Below, one piece after another: positions 44,006-52,360 of a stretch of DNA of 64,000 nt (position 1 is its first letter; each line of letters starts with the position of its first letter). Made by a program: the position numbers and the translations under genes. The notes below the pieces were generated by a model. It searched no databases. It worked only from the letters and a program-made list of their open reading frames with translations, and was not told the DNA's origin. Location: contig NZ_JAFEVZ010000012.1 of assembly GCF_022802975.1 (NCBI RefSeq), forward strand, positions 1-64,000, written 5' to 3'. Source of the DNA: Flavobacterium pectinovorum. GTDB lineage: Bacteria; Bacteroidota; Bacteroidia; Flavobacteriales; Flavobacteriaceae.

Positions 44006-45595
44006 ATGCCAACCGACTGTATCAGCTATCAAAAATCAGGGTATTTCTCTAAATTGATGCAAGACTATTTAGATCAGAAACCAGAATTAAAACCGCTGTA
44101 CAATCACTTTCCAACACTAGAAAATTTCGAAAAACAAATCGTTGAAAAGCAATCAAATTTTGATAATGCAAACCGAATTCCGTTAGTAAATACGTTAAAA
44201 AAACAATATCAAAATATCGAAATCTCAGATTCGACTAAACAAAATATTGAGCTTTTAGCGCTCGAAAATACATTTACAATTACCACAGGACATCAGCTAA
44301 ATTTATTCAGCGGTCCATTATATTTTCTTTATAAAATTATTTCAACTATTAATCTTACCAAAGAATTAAAGTCGAAATACCCATCTAATAATTTTATTCC
44401 GATTTACTGGATGGCAACTGAAGATCATGACTTTGAAGAGATCAATTATTTCAATTTCAAAGGAAAAAAATTCCGTTGGAACAAAGAAAGTACAGGACCT
44501 GTTGGGAGACTTTCAACTGAAGGTTTAGCCGAATTTTTGGAAATTTATGCTTTGGAATTAGGATCAAGCACCAATGCCAATACTCTGAAAAAACTGTTTG
44601 AAGATGCTTATCTGAGACATGATAATCTTGCTGATGCAACACGTTTTTTAGCCAATAATTTATTTGCTAATTATGGCTTAATTATTTTAGACGCTGATAA
44701 TGCAGATTTAAAACGTGCTTTTATTCCTTTTGTAAAAGAAGAATTAGAAAAGCAGACTTCTTTTAAAACGGTTCAAAAAACCATTGAACAGCTTCAGGAT
44801 TACAGCGTTCAGGTAAATCCACGTGAAATCAATTTGTTTTATATCGAAGATAATCTGCGAGAAAGAATCATTTTTGAAAAAGATTTATATTACGTAAACA
44901 ATACCCGAATTTCATTTTCCAAAGACGAAATTCTGAAATTACTGGAAAGCAATCCTGAAAAATTCAGCCCAAACGTAATCATGCGTCCGCTTTATCAGGA
45001 GATTATTTTACCAAATCTGTGTTATATTGGCGGAGGCGGAGAAATCGCGTACTGGCTGGAATTAAAAGCTTTTTTTGATGCAGTAAATATTTCTTTTCCA
45101 ATGCTTTTAGTTCGAAATTCCGTTCTTTTAGCAACTGAAAAACAAGCAAAAAAAGCTGATAATTTAAATTTAAGCTGGGCTGATTTGTTTACTAAACCTG
45201 CTGATTTAGTGAATACAATCACACATAAATTATCTGCGTTTCCAATTGATCTATCCGTTCAAAAAGAAACATTAGAAAAACAATTTAAATATCTTTACGA
45301 ATTAGCGGATCAAACGGATAAATCATTTTCGGGAGCTGTAAAAGCACAGGAAGCCAAACAGAAAAAAGGTTTGGAAAATCTGGAAAAACGTTTACTGAAA
45401 GCTCAAAAAAGAAAATTAGATGACGAATTACAACGCGTAACCGATTTACAATTTGAGTTATTCCCAAATAAGAGTTTACAGGAACGTCAGGCTAATTTTT
45501 CTGAATTTTATTTAGAGAAAGGAGAACTACTGATTCCGCTTTTAATTCAGAAACTAAAACCATTAGAACACAATTTCGATATCATAACAATATAA
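44006..45595 (+). CDS. bshC: Bacillithiol synthase BshC
   Basis: 529-residue cytoplasmic enzyme assigned to the last step of bacillithiol synthesis, adding cysteine to glucosaminyl-malate. Characteristic stretches are TTGHQLNLFSGPLYFLYKI near 92-110, IPIYWMATEDHDFEEIN near 132, CYIGGGGEIAYWLELK near 335, and a long C-terminal coiled coil (QEAKQKKGLENLEKRLLKAQ) near 450-470. Single gene; bshA and bshB are not in this window. Its presence means the organism most likely uses bacillithiol as a low-molecular-weight thiol. Confidence 0.95.
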   Translation: MPTDCISYQKSGYFSKLMQDYLDQKPELKPLYNHFPTLENFEKQIVEKQSNFDNANRIPLVNTLKKQYQNIEISDSTKQNIELLALENTFTITTGHQLNLFSGPLYFLYKIISTINLTKELKSKYPSNNFIPIYWMATEDHDFEEINYFNFKGKKFRWNKESTGPVGRLSTEGLAEFLEIYALELGSSTNANTLKKLFEDAYLRHDNLADATRFLANNLFANYGLIILDADNADLKRAFIPFVKEELEKQTSFKTVQKTIEQLQDYSVQVNPREINLFYIEDNLRERIIFEKDLYYVNNTRISFSKDEILKLLESNPEKFSPNVIMRPLYQEIILPNLCYIGGGGEIAYWLELKAFFDAVNISFPMLLVRNSVLLATEKQAKKADNLNLSWADLFTKPADLVNTITHKLSAFPIDLSVQKETLEKQFKYLYELADQTDKSFSGAVKAQEAKQKKGLENLEKRLLKAQKRKLDDELQRVTDLQFELFPNKSLQERQANFSEFYLEKGELLIPLLIQKLKPLEHNFDIITI

Positions 45596-45650
45596 ACAGA
45601 GCATATATTACTGAATTACTCATCAAAAAAAGATTAATTTGCAGCAAAAA

Positions 45651-45658
45651 TAATTTTG
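45651..45658 (+). promoter_or_regulatory. Putative -7 box (TAATTTTG) for the DUF5009 gene
   Basis: TAATTTTG in the 168-nt gap after bshC, 106 nt before the next start. No -33 element at normal spacing. Confidence 0.35.
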
Positions 45659-45763
45659 TAATAATCTTGAGAAACAAATAACCACCTCTCTTCTCAAAAT
45701 TATTATTCCCTAAACCAAATAGCGATTTTTAAAATTATTAATTAACCAATTTACCCAAAACCA

Positions 45764-47035
45764 ATGGTAAAAGAACGCTTAATTTCGCTAGATGTCTTTC
45801 GTGGACTCACTATTTTGTTAATGACAATTGTCAACAATCCCGGAGATTGGGGCAATGTTTATCCGCCATTATTGCACGCCAGCTGGCACGGCTGTACGCC
45901 AACCGATTTAGTTTTTCCTTTTTTTATTTTTATTATGGGAGTGGCTGTTCCGCTTGCAATGCCTGATAAATTTTATGACGCCACAACATTCAGTAAAATC
46001 TTAGTTCGTTCACTGCGAATGCTGTGTTTGGGGATTTTCTTCAACTTTTTCGAAAAAATCCAATTGTTTGGCCTTGAAGGAATTCCACTTCTTATTGGAC
46101 GATTAGTCATAACTATCGCAGTAGGTTATGCATTAATGGGAAGTTTTAGTTCTAAAATCAAAAATATTTTAGCTTTTTCCATTCTCTTTATTTATCTGTT
46201 TTTGGCTTACAGTGGTATCGAAGCCTATCATGATGTTCGCCTTCCGGGAGTTTTACAACGGATTGCCATTGTATATTTCGTGGTATCGCTTTTATATTTA
46301 AAAACAACTCAAAAAACACAAATTATAACCGGAGCAATTTTATTATTAGGGTATTGGGCCTTAATGACACTAATTCCCGTTCCCGGAATTGGAGCCGCTA
46401 ATCTTGAAAAAGGAACCAATCTGGCATCATGGTTTGATAGTATTTTGCTAAAAGGTCATATGTACAGCGGTACTGTCACATGGGATCCTGAAGGAATTTT
46501 AAGTACAATTCCATCAATTGTAAATGGAATTATAGGATTATTAATTGGACAATTTTTACAAAGTGATAGTTCTAAAATTAAAAAAGCACTAAAAATGGGC
46601 AGGATTGGCGCTGTGCTTATCATTTTAGGATTAATTTGGGATTTGGTTTTTCCAATTAACAAATCGCTTTGGACAAGCAGTTATGTTTTATTTACAACAG
46701 GATTAGCAACTGTCTTTTTTACAATATTATATTACCTGATTGATATTGCAGATTACAAAAAAGGATTTAAACCATTCTTAATCTGGGGAGTCAACCCAAT
46801 GATTGTTTTCTTCTGCTCTCAGATTATTCCGCAGGCTTTGGTCATGATTCAGTTCCGGAATCCCAAAAACCCCGAACAGCAGACCAATCTTTTAGACTTT
46901 TTATATCACTTCTGGATTGCACCGTTTTTCAGTAATCCAATGACAGCTTCATTAGCCGGAGCGTTGATTTATGTTGGAATCTGGACCTTTATTCTATGGA
47001 TTTTCTACAGAAACAAATTAATATTCAAGGTTTAA
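45764..47035 (+). CDS. DUF5009/HGSNAT-like membrane acyltransferase
   Basis: 423 residues with about 11 membrane segments. The opening RLISLDVFRGLTILLM, then LLHASWHGCTPTDLVFPFF and IFIMGVAVPLAM, is typical of the bacterial relatives of heparan-alpha-glucosaminide N-acetyltransferase (NagX/DUF5009/DUF1624). In the lysosomal enzyme a histidine in this region passes an acetyl group across the membrane; HASWHG could serve here. The acceptor is unknown; sugars of the envelope or of degraded glycans are plausible. It ends at the left arm of a repeat element. Confidence 0.85.
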   Translation: MVKERLISLDVFRGLTILLMTIVNNPGDWGNVYPPLLHASWHGCTPTDLVFPFFIFIMGVAVPLAMPDKFYDATTFSKILVRSLRMLCLGIFFNFFEKIQLFGLEGIPLLIGRLVITIAVGYALMGSFSSKIKNILAFSILFIYLFLAYSGIEAYHDVRLPGVLQRIAIVYFVVSLLYLKTTQKTQIITGAILLLGYWALMTLIPVPGIGAANLEKGTNLASWFDSILLKGHMYSGTVTWDPEGILSTIPSIVNGIIGLLIGQFLQSDSSKIKKALKMGRIGAVLIILGLIWDLVFPINKSLWTSSYVLFTTGLATVFFTILYYLIDIADYKKGFKPFLIWGVNPMIVFFCSQIIPQALVMIQFRNPKNPEQQTNLLDFLYHFWIAPFFSNPMTASLAGALIYVGIWTFILWIFYRNKLIFKV

Positions 47036-47042
47036 AATTTTC

Positions 47043-47138
47043 ACCATATAAGTAATATAAGTTTATTTTAGAAGCATGGCTTAATTGTAATTGATATTCC
47101 GCACAGGTATTTAAATGAACTTATATTACTTATATGGT
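47043..47138. repeat. 28-bp inverted-repeat element, copy 2
   Basis: Arms 47043-47070 and 47111-47138 pair at 26 of 28 positions (ACCATATAAGTAATATAAGT... ), spacer 40 nt. Relative to copy 1 (21739-21962), changes in one arm are matched in the other (GTTATGTA with TACATAAC there, GTAATATA with TATATTAC here). Confidence 0.85.
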
Positions 47139-47222
47139 TTAAAAAAAAGTTTTTCTTGGTTAAAACGTCATTCTTCTGTACTTTAATTATGAATTTATTA
47201 AAATCAATTCGTAAAAAAGTTC

Positions 47223-47230
47223 TATTTTTG
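47223..47230 (+). promoter_or_regulatory. Putative -7 box (TATTTTTG) of ndk
   Basis: TATTTTTG 25 nt before the ndk start; fits TANNTTTG with a short leader. Confidence 0.6.
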
Positions 47231-47254
47231 CACCAAATTTAAAAAACACAAAAA

Positions 47255-47674
47255 ATGGCTACAAATAGAACTTTTACAATGATTAAGCCGGATGCTGTAG
47301 CAAACGGACATATCGGGAATATCCTGGCAATGATTACAAACGGAGGTTTCAAAATCGTTTCATTAAAATTAACGCAATTAACTGTAGCTGATGCAAAAGC
47401 ATTTTACGCAGTTCACGCAGAAAGACCTTTCTACGGAGAATTGGTAGAATTCATGTCTCGCGGACCAATCGTTGCTGCAATTTTAGAAAAAGACAACGCT
47501 GTAGAAGATTTCAGAACTTTAATTGGAGCTACAAATCCTTCTGAAGCTGCTGAAGGAACTATCCGCAAAGCATACGCAACTTCTATTGGAGAAAATGCAG
47601 TTCACGGATCAGACAGTGATGAAAATGCTGCTATCGAAAGTGCATTCCACTTTGCCGGAAGAGAACAATTTTAA
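47255..47674 (+). CDS. ndk: Nucleoside diphosphate kinase
   Basis: 139 residues, the usual length. Features are TFTMIKPDAVANGHIGNIL at the N-terminus, the phosphohistidine in ENAVHGSDSDENA near 117, and SAFHFAGREQF at the end. It moves the gamma-phosphate from ATP to other NDPs in the cytoplasm. Monocistronic, with its own promoter box and terminator. Codon use looks more biased than in its neighbours, as for a highly expressed gene. Confidence 0.97.
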   Translation: MATNRTFTMIKPDAVANGHIGNILAMITNGGFKIVSLKLTQLTVADAKAFYAVHAERPFYGELVEFMSRGPIVAAILEKDNAVEDFRTLIGATNPSEAAEGTIRKAYATSIGENAVHGSDSDENAAIESAFHFAGREQF

Positions 47675-47679
47675 TTTAG

Positions 47680-47837
47680 ACATCTTAGATTGTTAGATTT
47701 TTAGACTAACTTAGATTTCTTGATAAACAACAAAACCCACTTCAAATGAAGTGGGTTTTGTTGTTTAATTATTTTATCTTTTTTTTATAAATCTAAAATC
47801 TAACAATCTAAGCCAGTCTAAAAATCTAAGATGTCTA
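47680..47837. repeat. TTAGA-rich inverted arms around the ndk terminator
   Basis: The left part (TTTAGACATCTTAGATTGTT...) and right part (...CTAAAAATCTAAGATGTCTA) are largely complementary and enclose the terminator hairpin at 47728-47765. Both are made of short TTAGATTNT units, which also occur at about 51668-51700. Confidence 0.6.
47728..47765. terminator. ndk terminator, bidirectional
   Basis: A stem of about 17 bp (AACAAAACCCACTTCA with its complement) around a 3-nt loop, ending in TTTTGTTGTTT. Symmetric enough to serve the convergent DUF721 gene also. Confidence 0.85.
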
Positions 47838-47844
47838 AGCAAGT

Positions 47845-48141
47845 CTATCGTAAAACCACATCCTTCACAACCTCACGCCCTAATTCCTCATTAATCATTT
47901 TCACGATTTTAGACTTTCCATGGCTTAATTCTTCACGCAAAACAGCAGATCCCAGTTCAACATACAGTGTACTTCCTTTCAAAATTACATTTTTAGTATA
48001 CGTATTCACACCACTCCCCATCAATTCCTTCCAGGCATCCCGAACATCAATCTGGTCCATTCCGGGCTGTAATTTATTTACCTGGATAATCTGTTGCAAA
48101 ACAGCCCCAATCGTACTTTCGTTATTTAGTCTTTTTGCCAT
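47845..48141 (-). CDS. DUF721 (DciA-related) protein
   Basis: 98-residue protein of the DUF721 family (ESTIGAVLQQIIQVNKLQPG, MDQIDVRDAWKELMG, YVELGSAVLREELSHGKSKI). The family includes DciA, the ancestral loader of the DnaB replicative helicase; the short Bacteroidota form has only the KH-like domain. A role in replication start is thus plausible but inferred. It overlaps the end of the upstream lipoprotein gene by 20 nt, so the two are coupled. Confidence 0.8.
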   Translation of the reverse strand: MAKRLNNESTIGAVLQQIIQVNKLQPGMDQIDVRDAWKELMGSGVNTYTKNVILKGSTLYVELGSAVLREELSHGKSKIVKMINEELGREVVKDVVLR

Positions 48142-48562
48142 CGTTTAATAAATTTACTGGTCCTGATTTTTTATAATGATATTCCTTATTCTGATCGTTT
48201 TTTACCACAAAAGCCTCATCCGAAATCGAAATCAATTCCTCGCTCCATTTCGCATAATCCGTTTTATAGTCTAAAAAAGTTCCTTTATCTGTAAACCGAA
48301 CCGAAACATTTTCAAAAGTATCTGTCGTTAAAAAAGTTCCATCTAGCTGTGCCATCACCTTTGTTCGGGTACCTTTAGTTCCTTTAATCTCAAAATAATC
48401 AAAATTCTCATTCATTCCGTAAGCCTTCTCCTCACCTTTATCAAAAACTACTTTTTCAATTTCCCAGTAGCCATTCAGTTTTGCAATATCTGCCGGTTTA
48501 ATTTCCTGTTTGCAGCTTACAAACAAAAGCGATAAAACCAAAATCATAAAAGTGTTTTTCAT
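48122..48562 (-). CDS. Small lipoprotein of unknown function
   Basis: 146 residues with lipobox Cys17 (LSLLFVSCKQEIKP). The mature part is a lipocalin-like small beta barrel judging from the strand pattern (LNGYWEIEKVVFDKG, FEIKGTKGTRTKVM, FVVKNDQNKEYHYKK). It is a familiar type among Flavobacteria but has no assigned function. The DUF721 gene overlaps its 3' end. A structured repeat lies in its upstream region. Confidence 0.75.
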   Translation of the reverse strand: MKNTFMILVLSLLFVSCKQEIKPADIAKLNGYWEIEKVVFDKGEEKAYGMNENFDYFEIKGTKGTRTKVMAQLDGTFLTTDTFENVSVRFTDKGTFLDYKTDYAKWSEELISISDEAFVVKNDQNKEYHYKKSGPVNLLNDGKKTK

Positions 48563-48580
48563 ATTGTATTATTTAATAAG

Positions 48581-48674
48581 AAGCTGTTTCCTGCTGTCCG
48601 CTGTATCTTTTATGGCAAACCCTGCCATAAAAGGTAATTGCGAGAGCAATTCGACCATCAAGGCTAGGGCTTCG
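48581..48674 (-). repeat. Structured repeat, GGGTT-loop family, copy C
   Basis: On the minus strand the stem TTTTATGGCA / TGCCATAAAA (48608-48617 with 48623-48632) closes a GGGTT loop, flanked by AGCCCTAGCC and AAAGATACAGCGGACAGCAGG as in copies A and B. Confidence 0.8.
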
Positions 48675-48701
48675 GTATTCAAAAGAAATTTTATTAGACT
48701 A

Positions 48702-48709
48702 CAAAGATA
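48702..48709 (-). promoter_or_regulatory. Putative -7 box (TATCTTTG) for the lipoprotein-DUF721 unit
   Basis: Minus-strand TATCTTTG about 140 nt before the start at 48562; if used, the structured repeat lies in the 5' leader. Confidence 0.4.
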
Positions 48710-48765
48710 ATCTTATAAGATGAAAAAGAAATTAAAATCAGCAAAACCAATTAAACTATTTTACA

Positions 48766-48773
48766 TATTTTTG
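48766..48773 (+). promoter_or_regulatory. Putative -7 box (TATTTTTG) for the serine hydrolase gene
   Basis: TATTTTTG 29 nt before the start at 48802. Confidence 0.5.
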
Positions 48774-48801
48774 GTCAAACCCCAAACCAAAAACATAAAC
48801 C

Positions 48802-49866
48802 ATGACCAAAACAATTTGTAAAATACTGATGCTGTTAATATGTATTGGTTGCAGTAAAGAAGACAACACTTCTGACACAGCTCAGCCACAAAGCATGTAT
48901 TTTCCGCCTCTGACCGGAAATACCTGGGAGACAACATCAATTACAGACCTGAAATGGAATCAGAATGCTGTTCAGCCGCTTTTAGACTATTTAGAACTCA
49001 AAAACTCCAGATCATTTATCATATTGGTTAATGGCCGAATCGTTTTAGAAAACTACTTCAACGACCATTCAGCAACCAAAAACTGGTATTGGGCAAGTGC
49101 CGGAAAAACACTAACAGCTACCGTTACTGGAATTGCCCAACAGGAAGAGTTACTCAACATCAATAATAAAGTCTCTCAATATCTTGGCAACAACTGGACA
49201 AGCGAAACACTTCCGAAAGAGAATTTAATTACCTGCAAACATCTGTTAACAATGACATCAGGTCTTGATGACAGCACAGATGATGTTGAACCTGCAAATC
49301 TAATCTACAAAGCCGATGCGGGAACACGCTGGGCGTATCATAATGTTTATGTAAAACTGCAGGATGTTGTAGAGACTGCAAGCAAACAAAACTGGTCAGA
49401 CTATTTCAACACAAAATTGAGGGATAAAATCGGTATGAATGGCACTTGGATCCAACTAGGCGTAAACAGCGTTTACACAAGTACCACAAGAAGCATGGCA
49501 CGATTTGGCTTGCTAATGCTAAACAAAGGAAAATGGGAGAACAACACTATTTTGAATGAAACTTATTTCAATGAAGCTACTACTACATCTCAAAACATTA
49601 ATTTAGGATATGGCTATTTATGGTGGCTAAACGGAAAAGCGAATTATCATCTTCCACAATCACAGCTTACTTTTCAGGGAAGCATAATCCCAACAGCACC
49701 AAACGATATGTTTATGGCTCTGGGAAAAAACGATCAAAAAATATATGTAATTCCGAGTAAGAAAATGGTAGTCATCAGAATGGGAGATGCTGCCGATGCT
49801 GAAAATCTTGCCTTGTCTGATTTTGACAAGGTTTTATGGGAGAAAATTAATGCTTTGTATCAATAA
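48802..49866 (+). CDS. Beta-lactamase-family serine hydrolase lipoprotein
   Basis: 354 residues with lipobox Cys17 (LLICIGCSKEDN). It is a class C beta-lactamase/transpeptidase-like fold with SxxK in ASAGKTLTATVTG near 94-97, a YxN-like WAYHNVYVKL near 180, and the family segment RSMARFGLLMLNKGKWENN near 231. Such proteins include esterases, D-aminopeptidases and carboxypeptidases; the sequence does not choose between them. True resistance to beta-lactams is not implied. It is tail-to-tail with the metalloprotease gene. Confidence 0.85.
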   Translation: MTKTICKILMLLICIGCSKEDNTSDTAQPQSMYFPPLTGNTWETTSITDLKWNQNAVQPLLDYLELKNSRSFIILVNGRIVLENYFNDHSATKNWYWASAGKTLTATVTGIAQQEELLNINNKVSQYLGNNWTSETLPKENLITCKHLLTMTSGLDDSTDDVEPANLIYKADAGTRWAYHNVYVKLQDVVETASKQNWSDYFNTKLRDKIGMNGTWIQLGVNSVYTSTTRSMARFGLLMLNKGKWENNTILNETYFNEATTTSQNINLGYGYLWWLNGKANYHLPQSQLTFQGSIIPTAPNDMFMALGKNDQKIYVIPSKKMVVIRMGDAADAENLALSDFDKVLWEKINALYQ

Positions 49867-49883
49867 GTACGAAAATCAGCATT

Positions 49884-50495
49884 TTAAATTAATTGCCATC
49901 CTTTACTTTTTAAAAAGCTTTTACATTCCCTGCAGAAGCTTTTTTCCTGATCAAAAGGATTGCCTCCTTCAGCATCCCGCATTAAACAAGTTTTAATTTT
50001 ACAATGAGGTAAACCTGCTGTATGACCCAATTCATGCAAAACCAATTTATAAAATTGTTCGTTTTTATTTTTTACTGACAATCTGAAATCAGAAACGACA
50101 CAGGCTTTTCCGGGCTTATACCCTAAACCCATTACACCCCAGTCTTTAATTCCGTTTTTGGTTGTACTGACATCAGCATTTGCTAATCCTACAATTACAG
50201 AATCTACACCAATATTATTTTTAAGATTTTTAATAATACTGTCAGCACGGTATCGGTTTCTGGGTTTGTAAAATGAATTTTCAGGAAAAGAAATATTTTG
50301 CCTTAAAACCACATTCGAATTGATAGCCTTGATTTGCTTAAAAACTTTTTCAGCCTGATTTAGCTTAAAGTTTCCTAAAGGCTGAATAACAATTACTTTT
50401 TGTCGTTGTGTATGAAATTCTTTATCATCGCTATCATTTTTCTTGTTTGTGCAGGAAAGCAGACTAAACAGCAAAATCAAGGTATAATATTTCAT
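49884..50495 (-). CDS. Archaemetzincin-type metalloprotease lipoprotein
   Basis: 203 residues with lipobox Cys15 (LLFSLLSCTNKKND). The zinc motif is VLHELGHTAGLPHCKIKTCL, i.e. HExxHxxGxxHC followed by CLM, then a closing CxxC (FCREC). This is the archaemetzincin (archaelysin, M54) pattern with its second, four-cysteine zinc site. A lipid-anchored, secreted form is unusual for a family best known as soluble archaeal and vertebrate proteins. No substrate is known. The gene is tail-to-tail with the serine hydrolase. Confidence 0.85.
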   Translation of the reverse strand: MKYYTLILLFSLLSCTNKKNDSDDKEFHTQRQKVIVIQPLGNFKLNQAEKVFKQIKAINSNVVLRQNISFPENSFYKPRNRYRADSIIKNLKNNIGVDSVIVGLANADVSTTKNGIKDWGVMGLGYKPGKACVVSDFRLSVKNKNEQFYKLVLHELGHTAGLPHCKIKTCLMRDAEGGNPFDQEKSFCRECKSFLKSKGWQLI

Positions 50496-50523
50496 AAAAT
50501 CAAATAGAGAAAATGATTATAAA

Positions 50524-50688
50524 CTATCGTTTGGTACGGATCCTTTTCAACATTCCTGCAAAAAAGAAAACGAGCCCCAATACCAATAGAATATAATAAA
50601 AAGACAAACTTTTATCTTTTGAAACATTTGCAAAAACAAAAGACAGAACACTTGCAAAATAAAATGCAACAGGAGGTATATTTTTCAT
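50524..50688 (-). CDS. Small membrane protein (54 residues)
   Basis: ATG at 50688, TAG at 50524-50526. It starts MKNIPPVAFYFASVLSFVFA, has a second hydrophobic helix (FYYILLVLGLVFFFAG) and a basic tail (MLKRIRTKR), so two membrane passes. It lies 15 nt after the ftsY stop in the same direction and could be translated from that message. No known family recognised. Confidence 0.65.
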   Translation of the reverse strand: MKNIPPVAFYFASVLSFVFANVSKDKSLSFYYILLVLGLVFFFAGMLKRIRTKR

Positions 50689-50703
50689 TTTATACTTAAA
50701 AAA

Positions 50704-51657
50704 TTATTTAAAGAAGCTATCTACGAATTCGTATTTATTAAAGACTTGCAAATCTTCAATTCCTTCTCCGACACCAATATATTTTACCGGAATTTGAAAC
50801 TGGTCTGAAATACCAATTACAACTCCGCCTTTTGCCGTTCCGTCTAATTTTGTAACAGCAAGAGAAGTTACTTCAGTTGCAGCCGTAAATTGTTTAGCCT
50901 GTTCAAAAGCATTTTGACCTGTAGAACCATCCAGAACCAAAAGCACATCGTGAGGCGCATCAGCAACAACCTTCTGCATTACACGTTTTACTTTTGTCAA
51001 TTCGTTCATTAAATTGATTTTATTATGTAAACGGCCTGCTGTATCAATAATTACCACATCAGCATTTTGAGCTACGGCAGACTGCAAAGTATCAAAGGCT
51101 ACAGAAGCAGGATCGCTCCCCATATTTTGTCTCACAATTGGCACATCAACACGGTCAGCCCAAACTTGCAATTGATCGATTGCAGCAGCACGAAAGGTAT
51201 CTGCAGCTCCTAAAACTACTTTATGTCCTGCTTTTTTAAACTGATAGGCTAACTTACCAATTGTAGTTGTTTTACCTACTCCGTTTACTCCCACAACCAT
51301 TAAAACATACGGTTTTTTGTCTTTCGGAATTTCAAACTCTGTTGCTTCACCTGTATTAGTTTCAGACAATAAAGCTCCAATTTCATCACGAAGTATTTGG
51401 TTTAATTCCGCTGTTCCCAAATATTTATCTTCGGCAACACGTTTCTCGATTCTTTCAATGATTTTCAAAGTGGTATTTACTCCAACATCAGAAGCAACCA
51501 AAATTTCTTCCAGATTGTCTAAAACGTCGTCGTCTACTTTAGATTTTCCGGCAACAGCTTTGCTTAACTTTGAAAAAAAAGTTGTTTTTGTTTTTTCAAG
51601 ACCTTTATCTAAAGTCTCTTTTTTATCAGTAGAAAATAATTTTTTAAAAAAACTCAT
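50704..51657 (-). CDS. ftsY: FtsY, signal recognition particle receptor
   Basis: 317-residue SRP GTPase. NG domains with P-loop GVNGVGKTTTIGKLA near 120-134, DTFRAAAIDQLQVW near 160, DTAGRLHNK near 205 and TKLDGTAKGG near 272. The acidic A domain is very short (~20 residues), as is normal in Bacteroidota. It docks SRP-bound ribosomes at the membrane. It follows the rpmB-rpmG-DUF4295 genes, but a terminator and a repeat lie in between. Confidence 0.97.
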   Translation of the reverse strand: MSFFKKLFSTDKKETLDKGLEKTKTTFFSKLSKAVAGKSKVDDDVLDNLEEILVASDVGVNTTLKIIERIEKRVAEDKYLGTAELNQILRDEIGALLSETNTGEATEFEIPKDKKPYVLMVVGVNGVGKTTTIGKLAYQFKKAGHKVVLGAADTFRAAAIDQLQVWADRVDVPIVRQNMGSDPASVAFDTLQSAVAQNADVVIIDTAGRLHNKINLMNELTKVKRVMQKVVADAPHDVLLVLDGSTGQNAFEQAKQFTAATEVTSLAVTKLDGTAKGGVVIGISDQFQIPVKYIGVGEGIEDLQVFNKYEFVDSFFK

Positions 51658-51746
51658 TTTGTGTAGGTTATTTAGATTGTTTTAGATTTTTAGATTTTAA
51701 ATTATCTGAAATCCAAATACTTAAAGAAAGTAAATTGTTTTTAATT

Positions 51747-51818
51747 AGCCCCGATTGCAGCGGAAATCCTTTTATTCTGGGGTTCAGAATAAAAGATTAT
51801 AGCGAAAAGCGGGAATCC
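51747..51818 (+). repeat. Structured repeat, GGGTT-loop family, copy B
   Basis: Stem TTTTATTCTG / CAGAATAAAA (51770-51779 with 51785-51794) closes a GGGTT loop; flanks AGCCCCGATTGCAGCGGAAATCC and AAAGATTATAGCGAAAAGCG line up with copies A and C. Confidence 0.8.
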
Positions 51819-51877
51819 ATTATTAAAAAAAGCCAATTTGTGATGCTTCTTTAAATTTTAAACAAATATAAAAATAA

Positions 51878-51908
51878 AAAAGCTACTTTCGGAGTGAAAG
51901 TAGCTTTT
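51878..51908 (-). terminator. Terminator after the DUF4295 gene
   Basis: 13-bp perfect stem (51878-51890 with 51896-51908, loop GGAGT) and an A-run to the left giving the minus-strand T-tract. It separates the ribosomal-protein genes from ftsY. Confidence 0.85.
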
Positions 51909-51927
51909 CTATATAATGTAATTGTAA

Positions 51928-52080
51928 TTATTTCTTTTTCAAGAATTCATCAACTTCCTCAGGAGCCATAATAGATTCTACGAATGTATATGCACCAGTT
52001 TTAGGAGATTTTACCATTTTGATGGCTTTTGACAATCTCTTAGAAGCTGTTTGTAACGATGCTACGGTTTTCTTTGCCAT
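51928..52080 (-). CDS. DUF4295 small protein
   Basis: 50 residues, MAKKTVASLQTASKRLSKAI at the start and APEEVDEFLKKK at the end. DUF4295 proteins are a Bacteroidota-specific family found between rpmG and ftsY, as here. The basic N-terminus and the position suggest a ribosome-associated protein, but no function is established to my knowledge. It begins 70 nt after the rpmG stop. Confidence 0.92.
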   Translation of the reverse strand: MAKKTVASLQTASKRLSKAIKMVKSPKTGAYTFVESIMAPEEVDEFLKKK

Positions 52081-52150
52081 GATTCAAATGTTATTGAAAT
52101 TAATAAAAAAACAAATGACTGGATTTGAAATTTTATTAAACCTCTAATTA

Positions 52151-52333
52151 TTACTTAATTTCTTTGTGAACAGTTACTCTTTTTAAGATTGGATTAAATT
52201 TTTTAATCTCTAATCTGTCTGGAGTATTTTTTTTGTTCTTTGTTGTGATGTATCTTGAAGTCCCTGCAACACCTGTAGTTTTGTGCTCAGTACATTCTAA
52301 AATTACCTGGATTCTATTACCTTTCTTTGCCAT
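52151..52333 (-). CDS. rpmG: 50S ribosomal protein bL33
   Basis: 60 residues: MAKKGNRIQVILECTEHKTT, then the ITTKNKKNTPDRLEIKKFNP core. It has only one cysteine, so it is the zinc-free (C-minus) form. Second gene of the rpmB-rpmG-DUF4295 operon. Confidence 0.97.
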   Translation of the reverse strand: MAKKGNRIQVILECTEHKTTGVAGTSRYITTKNKKNTPDRLEIKKFNPILKRVTVHKEIK

Positions 52334-52360
52334 CTTGCTATATATTTATTTAGGAAAAGA

